In this document: positions 56,301-63,834 of the stretch, piece by piece
Numbering within the stretch: position 1 is the first letter of the stretch
Layout of the letters: the number at the start of each line of letters is the position of its first letter
From: CAIVAT01 sp964387205
GTDB taxonomy: Bacteria; Bacteroidota; Bacteroidia; Bacteroidales; FEN-979
DNA length: 64,000 nt
Assembly (NCBI GenBank): GCA_964387205.1
Contig: CAYLVY010000001.1
Coordinates: 1 to 64,000, forward strand
Reading direction: 5' to 3'
Made by a program: the position numbers and the translations under genes
Notes under the pieces: generated by a model
What the model was told of the DNA's origin: nothing
Seen by the model: only the letters and a program-made list of their open reading frames with translations
The model's database searches: none

Positions 56301-56634
56301 CCACAGGGTTGACATTCCACCGGAGGCAGTGGTGATGCCGGAAGCGTTACGCAACAATGTGTTCCTCATCATGAAGGAGGCCGTGCACAATATTATCCGC
56401 CATTCCGGGGCGACATCCGTCACATTCAATGCTGAAATTGATGAGCGGGAGTGTCGCCTTGAAATATGGGATAACGGTAAAGGAATGGAGCAGAAACTGG
56501 CCTCGGGAGAGCAAAAAGGTCATGGTAACGGACTGGAAAACATGCGCCGCAGGGCCAAAGAATCGGGCATCGGGTTCTGCATTTCATCCGGCCCGGGGGA
56601 GGGTACCCGGATCAACATGAAATTCAGAATATGA
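53314..56634 (+). CDS. Sensor histidine kinase with propeller, FG-GAP (seven repeats) and ASPIC/UnbV ectodomain
   Basis: It is a 1106-residue membrane kinase. The signal peptide spans residues 1-22. The N-terminal region (about 30-310) reads as a beta-propeller. Seven FG-GAP/VCBS repeats with calcium-loop motifs follow (about 325-690): DFNGDGLPD, DADNDHDRD, DIDLDGDLD, DVDGDGLPD, DLNNDGAPD, DFDLDGFMD and DVDDDGDPD. Next is an ASPIC/UnbV domain (about 692-790; NRDAIGAKIW, TAGSGYAST). Three membrane helices (about 811-890) precede a HisKA_3-type dimerisation helix with H913 (SRDLHDDLAS) and HATPase (GLENMRRRAKESG). It probably senses an extracellular ligand and signals to the NarL-type regulator 58 bases downstream. 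Ligand unknown. Confidence 0.92.
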   Translation: MRFQFRFIIGFLLCLPRFSLPANEPDHGFMKVSSGIRTTVPEIREGDDGTLFMLSGKIYQLRGQHWESIETLTEGRIYAFCPVTSSDIWFTINQVTNTSLLYHFHDGITELIRSPFANQIVHIGRYDRETLIFTSYSDIALYRNGKFRALPPVPTRFSVFKTVAAGADQLYLLTNGNELFSWARGVYRRLIPGARIKDITTNRENHLIMLSGDSLGILRDQQWQPLVKDKELPEINVISVDHTGVVWMVGRHGTIFRMVNDKLIKADAGVTEDLSGLLITRNREIWAYGEKGRLLYRGPRTFPAVTEATPGFSAVKLIPYSISTDDEYGVAISDFNGDGLPDIYTVRIFEQNRLYINIMNTGTKSDLFTGFVDEAGIRNALGVPEPMKGGTSGDLKLGIVAFDADNDHDRDIYLCYLNSHNRLLLNKGNGYFRNVSDQRDRATFNLKRSNAAAVADIDLDGDLDLFVTSEEGSNRLFLNNGTGNFTDITQASGLASVSGGMCASFSDVDGDGLPDLCVSFWYPGNKLYKNISTGDKIAFLDITAQTDLRLAPPAKSNGITFGDLNNDGAPDLFIANRTTGNRLYINDGKGYYRDCSDSWFQGPPPMSNGGVMADFDLDGFMDLYVTNVGENVFYRNIDGERFEDATAHFGAGISGYCTGSATADVDDDGDPDLYVANYINGNSMLLLNMTDNRNVVRIRLRGVISNRDAIGAKIWLYQDPVEGKPAILAGYREVTAGSGYASTSDPEQIFGVRSGISYHALILFPGSRDTILLHGITSGFRHLTEEVTGMKALWLLSSGRSIRFFIDPENQPEIVKTLAILVLIITYLLKFKGDSRSIRIIRLSGSVFIFILFMFVNRFSLFEGYSSPGYYTAPAISLALILLMHLITGRVLQHRLAIREKADFREKLSRDLHDDLASTLGSISIYANTLNNLQGQSGTDFHRLAGKVTTLTQTALQSISDIIWMTSPRHDTLQSLISKSGNYMMELLTDNHITFDHRVDIPPEAVVMPEALRNNVFLIMKEAVHNIIRHSGATSVTFNAEIDERECRLEIWDNGKGMEQKLASGEQKGHGNGLENMRRRAKESGIGFCISSGPGEGTRINMKFRI

Positions 56635-56692
56635 CCCGTTAAGGCCATACATACTCTGAAAATGAATCGTTACTTTGCATCAGCATCGATCT

Positions 56693-57322
56693 ATGGATAT
56701 TATTGTTGGCATCGTTGAAGATCATACCGATTTCCGGCAAAGTCTGGAGTACCTGATCTCATCCCGGGCCGATCTTTCGCTTGGCTGGAGCTTTGCTTCG
56801 GTGGAGGAGGCGCTCGAACACTTTTCCCCCGCCGATATCCTGCTCCTCGACATCAACCTCCCTGATATCTCCGGTATCGAAGCCATCACGATGTTTAAGA
56901 AAAAGAGACCGGCCATGAAAGTCATCATGCTGACCATTCTCGATGACGACTATCACATCCTGGAGGCGATCAGGCAGGGTGCGGATGGTTATGTGCTGAA
57001 GAAATCCAATCCGTTGAAAATCACCGATGCGATCAGGCAGGTTTTTGATGGCGGAGCTGTACTGACACCTATGGTCGCCAAACAGGTTCTGGCTTACCTC
57101 CAGACGGGGGAGATCAGGAGCGGCGCCCCTAACAGTTTGACTAACAGGGAGAAAGAGATACTTTCGTTGATCACTCAGGGGATGACCAACGATGCCATTG
57201 CCGGAAAATTATTCATCAGCCCGCAAACGGTCAGAAACCATATTAAAAACATTTACGATAAACTCCAGGTCCACTCCCGTGCCCAGGTTGTGGCCAAAGC
57301 CCTGAGAGAAAAACTGATATAA
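56693..57322 (+). CDS. NarL/FixJ-family response regulator
   Basis: It has 209 residues from ATG 56693. The receiver domain (1-120) has phosphoacceptor D53 in LLLDINLPD with acidic pocket residues E9 and D10. The LuxR-type helix-turn-helix (about 145-207) shows LTNREKEILSLITQGMTNDAIA and ISPQTVRNHIKNIYDKL, then VHSRAQVVAKAL. It is the presumed partner of the preceding kinase, since HisKA_3 kinases usually pair with NarL-type regulators. The target genes are not identifiable here. Confidence 0.94.
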   Translation: MDIIVGIVEDHTDFRQSLEYLISSRADLSLGWSFASVEEALEHFSPADILLLDINLPDISGIEAITMFKKKRPAMKVIMLTILDDDYHILEAIRQGADGYVLKKSNPLKITDAIRQVFDGGAVLTPMVAKQVLAYLQTGEIRSGAPNSLTNREKEILSLITQGMTNDAIAGKLFISPQTVRNHIKNIYDKLQVHSRAQVVAKALREKLI

Positions 57323-57342
57323 ACCCCGGCCTCCGTCAGCGG

Positions 57343-58449
57343 TCAGTCCAGGTCGGCATGCTCGCTGATGGGCTGACAATCGAAGGGTACCCCGATTTTA
57401 TCTCCATCCCGGATAAGATCCTCCACGATGGGCTTGATGAGCGGAACCCCGTGTTTTTCATTGAATTGGGCGTACTGGAACTCTTTTTCCCCGGCCACCA
57501 GGATCTCATCCCGGCCAACAGCGAGAGGTGATTGTTTCAGCAGTGCGATCATGTCGTCCATATGCATTTTGAAATCGATGATGGGGCGGAAGGCTTCGAT
57601 GTTGATGGCCATGAAGAAATGGGAGACGCCGGTAGGATCAGGCTTGCCGGGGCCGCCCACTTTGGTCAGGTAATTACCCCCCGAAAGGGCTGAACAGAGA
57701 ATCTCCACCAGTACCGAAAGCCCATAACCCTTGTATCCGGCGGTAATTTCCATTCCGCCCAGGGGTAACAGGGCGCCATGGCCTCCGGGTTTGATCCGCG
57801 AAGGATCGTTGGTTGCCTGTCCATCTTCATCAATACCCCATCCAATCGGGATATGTTCATTTTTCTTTTCATAAACCTGGATTTTGCCATAAGCCACGGC
57901 TGATGTGGCCATATCCAGCAGGTAGGGATATGCTTTCCCCGAAGGGGCGGATACCGCGATCGGGTTGGTTCCGAGTACCGCAGTACGTCCGTAAGTGGGG
58001 GCTACCAACGGCTGGGAATTGGTCAGCGAAATCCCGATCATATCCCGCCGCATCGCCATCATGGCATAATATCCGGCGATCCCGTAGTGGTTGCTGTTGC
58101 GCACCGTGACTGCCCCCAGGCCGGCATGGTAGGCCTTTTCGATGGCCATCTGCATCGCCCGGTACGATACAACCTGGCCACAGCCGTTGCCTCCGTCGAG
58201 CAGGGCCGTGGAGGCTGTTTCGCTTACCACTTCGTAAGGGGTGAGCGGGTTGATCCATCCCTTGCTGATCCGGTTTCCGTAATAGGAGCCTAAACGGTGC
58301 AGGCCATGCGATTCAACCCCTCGTATATCAGCACATATCAGCACTTTTCCCACTATTTTGGCATCTTCGGGCGGAACGCCGAGTTTGGTCATATAACGGA
58401 CCACAAAGTCCATCAGATCATCTTTTTTGTACCGGAAAGTCGTTTCCAT
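57343..58449 (-). CDS. Ldh-family (malate/L-lactate/ureidoglycolate) dehydrogenase
   Basis: It is a 368-residue NAD(P)-dependent 2-hydroxyacid dehydrogenase of the Ldh/MDH type, not the Rossmann LDH. Visible features are ICADIRGVESHGLHRLG, the GNGCGQVVSYRAMQMA segment, the catalytic-region HYGIAGYYAMMA, PTYGRTAVLGTNPIAVSAPS, the GIDEDGQATNDPSRIKPGG region and GYKGYGLSVLVEILC. The substrate class (malate, ureidoglycolate, sulfolactate or 2-hydroxyglutarate) cannot be fixed from sequence alone. It follows lhgO by 26 bases on the same strand. Confidence 0.87.
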   Translation of the reverse strand: METTFRYKKDDLMDFVVRYMTKLGVPPEDAKIVGKVLICADIRGVESHGLHRLGSYYGNRISKGWINPLTPYEVVSETASTALLDGGNGCGQVVSYRAMQMAIEKAYHAGLGAVTVRNSNHYGIAGYYAMMAMRRDMIGISLTNSQPLVAPTYGRTAVLGTNPIAVSAPSGKAYPYLLDMATSAVAYGKIQVYEKKNEHIPIGWGIDEDGQATNDPSRIKPGGHGALLPLGGMEITAGYKGYGLSVLVEILCSALSGGNYLTKVGGPGKPDPTGVSHFFMAINIEAFRPIIDFKMHMDDMIALLKQSPLAVGRDEILVAGEKEFQYAQFNEKHGVPLIKPIVEDLIRDGDKIGVPFDCQPISEHADLD

Positions 58450-58475
58450 GATGGTTCTTATTTTATTATGTAACG

Positions 58476-59681
58476 CTATTTAATATCGATGTAGTTATCC
58501 ACCACCCAGCGTGAGAACGGAAAACTGCACGTAAATGCCGGGCTCACGGCATTGAGCACATGAATGGTGGTCCCGTTGCCCTCAACCACAAAATCCATCA
58601 CAAGCTCCAGTGTTTTGGTGTTCAGCAACTGGGCCCTGATACCGGGTTTGCTCCATTCGGTGAAACCCGATTTGTCGATCTGATGCACCATGCTGGTGGC
58701 GAGGTTGACGAAATAGGACTTATTGTATTTCTTCATCTCGTCAAAAGCAAGTCCGCGAAATCCGAAAGCATTGGAGAGAAACAGCCGCGCTTCCCAGCTA
58801 AGCACATTTCCCAGTTCACCCATCCGGAAATGGTCCATTCCCTTGTAGTTTTCACGCCAGAAGGCGGGGATAGAGGTGGGCCCGATCTTGATCGTTCCGT
58901 CCACGGTGATGGTATAATGAACCCCCAGAAAAGGATTTTTGAGGTTAGGTACCGGATAGATATTGGTCCGGATCGGTTTGTCTTTTTTGGTGTATTTCAG
59001 GTAGATCCCCTTGAACGGGATGATGGTGTAATGGTCGGAAAAACCAAAATCACGGGCAATTTTATCGGCATACAATCCGGCTGTATTGATCAGCCGACCG
59101 GCAGAGAGGATGGTACCTGCCGTGGTTTCAACCGTGTTGCCGTCCACCCTTCGTTTATACCCCTGGCTGAACAGGATCTTCACGCCTGAGGCCAGCAATT
59201 CGTCGCGGATGGCTTTATTGACCTCAGTAGGGTCTACAGTGGCTGTATTGGGCGAATAGAGCGCGAAACGATGGGTTTTGGCATTCGGGTCGATCTCCTT
59301 CATCTCCTGTTCAGTGATGATCTTTACTTCTACTCCGTTTCGCTTGCCGCGCCGATCCAGTTCATACAAGGGCTCCAGTTCCGATTCATCTTTGGCTACC
59401 ACTACCTTCTGATTTTCGTTAAGCCGAAGCCCCTTGCCTCTGCAAAACTCCTTCATCTCAAAATTACCGTCGCGCGTGAACCTGGCTTTCAGTGAGTCGG
59501 CTGAATAGTAAAAACCCGCATGCAGTACACCGCTGTTCCTTCCGCTGCTGTGATAAGCCACATCCGGTTCCTTTTCAATGATGGTAATGGATCTCCCCGG
59601 AAACCGGTTCCGCAACTCACGGGCAATGGCAAGGCCAATAATACCTGCGCCTATGATCAGATAATCAGACTGTTCAGTCAT
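58476..59681 (-). CDS. lhgO: L-2-hydroxyglutarate oxidase
   Basis: It is a 401-residue FAD-dependent oxidase or dehydrogenase converting L-2-hydroxyglutarate to 2-oxoglutarate. The N-terminal FAD-binding motif is LIIGAGIIGLAIARELRNRFPG, followed by HSSGRNSGVLHAGFYY, the GLRLNENQKVVVAKDE segment and the LINTAGLYADKIARDFG motif. The C-terminus has VEGNGTTIHVLNAVSPAFTCS. The size is normal. It heads a two-gene operon with an Ldh-family dehydrogenase, which may link two 2-hydroxyacid activities. Confidence 0.92.
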   Translation of the reverse strand: MTEQSDYLIIGAGIIGLAIARELRNRFPGRSITIIEKEPDVAYHSSGRNSGVLHAGFYYSADSLKARFTRDGNFEMKEFCRGKGLRLNENQKVVVAKDESELEPLYELDRRGKRNGVEVKIITEQEMKEIDPNAKTHRFALYSPNTATVDPTEVNKAIRDELLASGVKILFSQGYKRRVDGNTVETTAGTILSAGRLINTAGLYADKIARDFGFSDHYTIIPFKGIYLKYTKKDKPIRTNIYPVPNLKNPFLGVHYTITVDGTIKIGPTSIPAFWRENYKGMDHFRMGELGNVLSWEARLFLSNAFGFRGLAFDEMKKYNKSYFVNLATSMVHQIDKSGFTEWSKPGIRAQLLNTKTLELVMDFVVEGNGTTIHVLNAVSPAFTCSFPFSRWVVDNYIDIK

Positions 59682-59698
59682 ATGTTAAGTTTGAGATG

Positions 59699-59728
59699 TA
59701 AAGATACAATGGAAAATGAATGTACAAA
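59699..59728 (-). promoter_or_regulatory. Candidate promoter of lhgO
   Basis: On the minus strand: TTTG (59728-59725), an 18-base spacer and TATCTTTA (59706-59699), one mismatch from TAnnTTTG, 17 bases before the lhgO ATG at 59681. The remaining region up to 59920 holds no gene that I recognise. Confidence 0.45.
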
Positions 59729-59920
59729 CAAATCGGGGATAAATTTTATACTTAATCGCATTTATTCCTTGAAACACAGGCAATCGGAACTTTTTTATCA
59801 CGGTCAGGCCACCACCCTGCATTATAATGTTTCTCTTCAGGGAGTATAAGTAAACCATGATCTTTTCCGGTATTATTGATTACTTTTACACCGGAAATCA
59901 GACCTTTTCCTTTCTTCCCT

Positions 59921-60694
59921 ATGAAGACCGCCGGTACATCATCTTTTGCCGCATTCCGCGAGATCATGCTGATGTTGATCCTCATCACCAGCCTGCCGCT
60001 GGCCGCACAGGATGCCCGGGAGATCGTCAGGCGTGCCGATGACCTGATGCAGGGGGTAAGCAGCGTTACCGACATGGAGATGACCATCGTAAGGCCATCC
60101 TGGCAGCGCTCAGTTGCCTTCCGAAGCTGGAGTAAAGGCCGCGACCTCTCCATGACCCTGATCACCGCACCTGCCCGGGAACAGGGCCAATCATTCCTCA
60201 AACTGAAAAATGACATGTGGAGCTGGAATCCCACCATCAACCGCATGATCAAACTTCCTCCTTCGATGATGTCGCAGGGATGGATGGGATCGGATTACAC
60301 CAACGACGACATACTGAAAGAGTCGTCCATTGTTCAGGACTATACCCACCGGATCATCGGGCAGGAAGTGATCGCCGGATACCATTGCCTCCAAATCGAA
60401 CTAATCCCGCTGGAAACCGCCGCTGTTGTATGGGGAAAAATTCATCTCTGGATCAGTAAAGAGGCATTTTATACCCTTAAAGCGGTCTATTTTGATGAAG
60501 ATAACCTGCCGGTCAAGACCCACCTGCTTTCCGATATCCGGCAGATGCACGACCGGAAAATCCCTACCCGCTTCGAGATCATTCCCAAGGATAAACCAAG
60601 CCAGCGTACCATTGTGAAGATCCTCTCCGCAAAATTCAACATCCCGCTGGAGAATGCATTTTTTTCCCAGCAGCAGATGAAAAAACTCCGTTAG
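59921..60694 (+). CDS. Outer-membrane lipoprotein-sorting (LolA-like) protein
   Basis: It has 257 residues from ATG 59921 with a signal peptide ending LPLAAQ at about residue 30. The body matches the LolA-like outer-membrane lipoprotein-sorting family (PF17131 type): REIVRRADDLMQGVSSVTDM, GQSFLKLKNDMWSWNPTINRMIKLPPSMM, GSDYTNDDILKESS, GYHCLQIELIP and LWISKEAFYTLKAVYFDED. It is a periplasmic beta-sandwich carrier for a hydrophobic ligand. It is followed by two FtsX-type permeases and an ABC ATPase, 6, 3 and 0 bases apart, so one operon. An upstream ATG at 59876 is an alternative start. Substrate unknown. Confidence 0.87.
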   Translation: MKTAGTSSFAAFREIMLMLILITSLPLAAQDAREIVRRADDLMQGVSSVTDMEMTIVRPSWQRSVAFRSWSKGRDLSMTLITAPAREQGQSFLKLKNDMWSWNPTINRMIKLPPSMMSQGWMGSDYTNDDILKESSIVQDYTHRIIGQEVIAGYHCLQIELIPLETAAVVWGKIHLWISKEAFYTLKAVYFDEDNLPVKTHLLSDIRQMHDRKIPTRFEIIPKDKPSQRTIVKILSAKFNIPLENAFFSQQQMKKLR

Positions 60695-60700
60695 TTTGCC

Positions 60701-61921
60701 ATGAATATCCTCCGAATAGCCTGGCGTAACCTCTGGCGAAACAAACGGCGTACCCTGATCACAGCCGCTTCGGTCTTTTTTGCCATCTGGTTCGCCCTGA
60801 TCATGCGTGCTTTCCAGCTCGGGAGTTACGAATTGATGGTCAACAATATCGTTCACGCATTTTCCTGGTACTTTCAGGTCCATGCCAAAGGTTACTGGGG
60901 TGACCAGACCCTGAACAACGCTTTTGAAAGCGAACAGGCGCTGATGGACAAGCTTCGGAAATGCCCTGAAATCAGTGGTTTCACCGGCCGGCTGGAGTCA
61001 TTTGCCCTGGCTTCCTCCGGTAACCGGACCAAAGGGGCGCTGGTCACCGGTATCGAACCGCGCTCGGAAAACAGCCTCACCTCGCTCCGCCGGAAAGTCA
61101 TCTCCGGAAATTACCTCCGGGAAGGAGAAAATGGCGCGCTGGTCAGCCGCCAACTGGCCTCCTACCTGAAGATCGGCATCGGCGACTCCGTGGTGATCAT
61201 TGGCCAGGGCTACCAGGGCGTCAGTGCAGCCGGCGTCTTTCCCGTCAGGGGCATCGTCGCCTTCCCTTCCCCGGAACTGGACGGACGCATGATTTACCTG
61301 TCACTAACGGCCGCCCGGGAACTTTTCAGCGCACCGGCCATGCTGACTTCACTGGCCTTCAATGTCGCGGATCCGTCAGAAAGCCCCGGCGCTGCTGCCA
61401 CGGTGAAAGAACTGACTGATCCTGCAGTATATGAAGTTATGACCTGGGAAGAGATGATGCCGGATGTTGTACAGCAGATCAAAGCCGACAGCGCCAGCGG
61501 CCTTATCATGCTGGGTATTCTTTATATGATCGTGGGTTTTGGTGTTTTCGGCACCATGCTGATGATGCTGAATGAACGCCGGAGAGAATTTGGCATGATG
61601 ATCGCCATCGGCATGCAGAAAAGCCGGTTGATCCTGATTGTGGTGACGGAGATGCTCCTGCTTGGATCCATCGGATTATCAGCCGGTATTTTGGCCGCCA
61701 TCCCTCCCATCTGGTATTATCATGCATTTCCGATACGACTGACCGGTGAGATGGCCGATTCGGTCATCAGCATGGGATTTGAACCCCTGATGCCAACTGC
61801 ATGGGAATACTCCTTTTTCGCAGCCCAGTCGCTGGTGGTGCTCACGATCCTTATCCTGCTGATGCTGTTGCCCGTGATGCGCATCCGTCGGCTGAATGTT
61901 ATGCAATCACTTCGTCATTGA
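60701..61921 (+). CDS. ABC transporter permease, FtsX/MacB-like
   Basis: It is a 406-residue inner-membrane permease. The first transmembrane helix follows ILRIAWRNLWRNKRRTLITA, the family-typical N-terminal motif. A large periplasmic domain (about 40-270) is followed by three C-terminal helices, including GLIMLGILYMIVGFGVFG, NERRREFGMMIAIGMQKSRL and LSAGILAAIPPIW. The FtsX-type core near MLMMLNERRREFGMMIAIG is intact. It pairs with the next permease to form a heterodimer, as in LolCE. Confidence 0.9.
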   Translation: MNILRIAWRNLWRNKRRTLITAASVFFAIWFALIMRAFQLGSYELMVNNIVHAFSWYFQVHAKGYWGDQTLNNAFESEQALMDKLRKCPEISGFTGRLESFALASSGNRTKGALVTGIEPRSENSLTSLRRKVISGNYLREGENGALVSRQLASYLKIGIGDSVVIIGQGYQGVSAAGVFPVRGIVAFPSPELDGRMIYLSLTAARELFSAPAMLTSLAFNVADPSESPGAAATVKELTDPAVYEVMTWEEMMPDVVQQIKADSASGLIMLGILYMIVGFGVFGTMLMMLNERRREFGMMIAIGMQKSRLILIVVTEMLLLGSIGLSAGILAAIPPIWYYHAFPIRLTGEMADSVISMGFEPLMPTAWEYSFFAAQSLVVLTILILLMLLPVMRIRRLNVMQSLRH

Positions 61922-61924
61922 GCC

Positions 61925-63157
61925 ATGAACATGATCGTTGCCATAGCCTGGAAAAATATCTGGCGAAACCGTGCCAGGAGCCTGGTGGTGCTCATTTCGA
62001 TCGCCCTCGGCATGACAGGCGGAATTTTTTCGGCTGCGGTCATGCAGGGAACCAGCAACCAACGGCTGAGGGAGGCTATCAGCCGGGAAACGGCCAACCT
62101 GCAGATCCATCATCCTGAATATATTGAAGATAAAGATATCCGGTTCTTCTTTCATGCAGACAGCAACAGTTTGGCAGTTTTTCTCGACAGTGCCCCCGCG
62201 GTCCGTTCCTGGTCGCCCCGGATCAGGTTCATGGCCATGGCCTCCAGTGCTGCTGCCGGTTCCGGAGTAATGGTATCGGGGGTTGATCCGGGAAAGGAGA
62301 AACTGGTAACCGACCTTTATACCCTTATACCCGATTCGGCCGGAAACTGGTTCGGGGAGGGGAAAGGAATTCCGGTAGTGATCGGCGCTTCCCTCGCAAA
62401 AAAACTGAAGGTCAGGATCCGGTCCAAAATTGTCCTTACTTTCCAGGATATGCAGGGAAACCTGACCGGCGCTGCCTTCCGGATCGCCGGCATATACAGG
62501 ACCAACAATTCGGTGTTCGATGAGATGAACATTTTCATTACCCGGGAAGCCATTATTCCATTGCTGGGCGCTGAACCGGGTACGGTACACGAAATTGCCA
62601 TCCGGCTCCGGGATGAAAACTCCTCCGATCTGCTGAAGAACAACCTGAAAGCCAGGTTTCCTGGAGTGCTGGTCAGGGACTGGAAGGAGCTCGATCCGAT
62701 CCTCGGCATGATGCACAACCTGCTCGATCTGTGGCTCTATCTCTTTATGGGAATCATTTTGCTGGCGCTGGGTTTCGGTATTGTCAACACCATGCTGATG
62801 TCGATCCTGGAACGAACACGCGAACTGGGAATGCTGGCAGCCATTGGTATGAACCGGCGGCGGATCTTTACCATGATCATGCTCGAATCGGTATTCCTGT
62901 CCCTTACCGGAGGCCTGACAGGAATGGTGCTGAGTATCGGGCTGATTGCCTGGACCGGTCATACAGGGATCGACCTGGGTTCCTTTTCCGAAGGGTTTGA
63001 AAAGATGGGATACAGTTCCATGCTCTATCCCTCGCTTGACACCCTGTTTTTCATCAACATCACCCTGATGGTGATCATCACCGGTATTGCAGCATCGATC
63101 TATCCCGCGCGCCGTGCGCTCCGCCTGAACCCCGCCTTAGCCATCCGTAATGAATAA
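61925..63157 (+). CDS. ABC transporter permease, FtsX/MacB-like (second)
   Basis: It has 410 residues with the same architecture as the preceding permease: N-terminal motif IAWKNIWRNRARSLVVLISI, a periplasmic domain (about 45-275), and C-terminal helices with FGIVNTMLMSILERTRELGM and LAAIGMNRRRIF. It starts 3 bases after the first permease and its stop overlaps the ATPase start (TAATG), so translation is coupled. The two permeases are clearly paralogous. Together they suit export or extraction of envelope lipids or lipoproteins. Confidence 0.9.
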   Translation: MNMIVAIAWKNIWRNRARSLVVLISIALGMTGGIFSAAVMQGTSNQRLREAISRETANLQIHHPEYIEDKDIRFFFHADSNSLAVFLDSAPAVRSWSPRIRFMAMASSAAAGSGVMVSGVDPGKEKLVTDLYTLIPDSAGNWFGEGKGIPVVIGASLAKKLKVRIRSKIVLTFQDMQGNLTGAAFRIAGIYRTNNSVFDEMNIFITREAIIPLLGAEPGTVHEIAIRLRDENSSDLLKNNLKARFPGVLVRDWKELDPILGMMHNLLDLWLYLFMGIILLALGFGIVNTMLMSILERTRELGMLAAIGMNRRRIFTMIMLESVFLSLTGGLTGMVLSIGLIAWTGHTGIDLGSFSEGFEKMGYSSMLYPSLDTLFFINITLMVIITGIAASIYPARRALRLNPALAIRNE

Positions 63158-63834
63158 TGGAAACCATGACCATCATATCGATTGAGAACCTTTCCAAATC
63201 GTACCACGACTCCGAAGTGGAGGTGGCAGCGCTGAAGAATATCAACCTCACCTTCTCCAAAGGAGAATTTACGGCTATTGTCGGACCCTCGGGTTCGGGA
63301 AAGACAACCCTGCTCAACATGATCGGAGGGCTCGACCAGCCAGACAGCGGAAAGATCATGATCGGCGACCAGGATATCACACGGCTGTCGGGAAGACAAA
63401 TGATCGATTTCCGGATGCGCAACATCGGCTTCGTGTTTCAGTCGTATAACCTTATTCCGGTACTGACGGCGCTGGAAAATGTGGAATTCATTCTCCATCT
63501 GCAGGGAGTGGAAAAAAATATTCGTCAGCAACGGGCTACCGAACTTCTCAGGGCTGTTGGGCTTGGCGACCGCCTTCACAGCCGGCCCGGTAAACTCTCC
63601 GGGGGGCAGCAGCAAAGGGTGGCGGTTGCGAGGGCGCTGGCTTCAGGCCCGCGATATATCCTGGCCGATGAACCCACGGCTAACCTGGACTCGGTTTCCA
63701 CACGCAATTTGCTGGATATCATGGAGCAACTCAATGCTTCGTCGCAGGCAACCTTTATCTTCTCGACCCATGATCAGCGCGTCGTCAACAAAGCCCGCCG
63801 CGTCATCGTACTCGAAGACGGGCAGGTGGCCTGA
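63157..63834 (+). CDS. ABC transporter ATP-binding protein (LolD-like)
   Basis: It is a 225-residue cytoplasmic ATPase for the two preceding permeases. Walker A is GPSGSGKTT (43-51), the Q-loop is GFVFQSYNLIP, the signature is LSGGQQQRVAVARALA, Walker B is YILADEPTANLD and the H-loop is FIFSTHD. The Q-loop and signature resemble LolD/MacB/FtsE types. It is the last gene of the LolA-like operon. After it, 63835-64000 holds nothing I can identify. Confidence 0.95.
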   Translation: METMTIISIENLSKSYHDSEVEVAALKNINLTFSKGEFTAIVGPSGSGKTTLLNMIGGLDQPDSGKIMIGDQDITRLSGRQMIDFRMRNIGFVFQSYNLIPVLTALENVEFILHLQGVEKNIRQQRATELLRAVGLGDRLHSRPGKLSGGQQQRVAVARALASGPRYILADEPTANLDSVSTRNLLDIMEQLNASSQATFIFSTHDQRVVNKARRVIVLEDGQVA

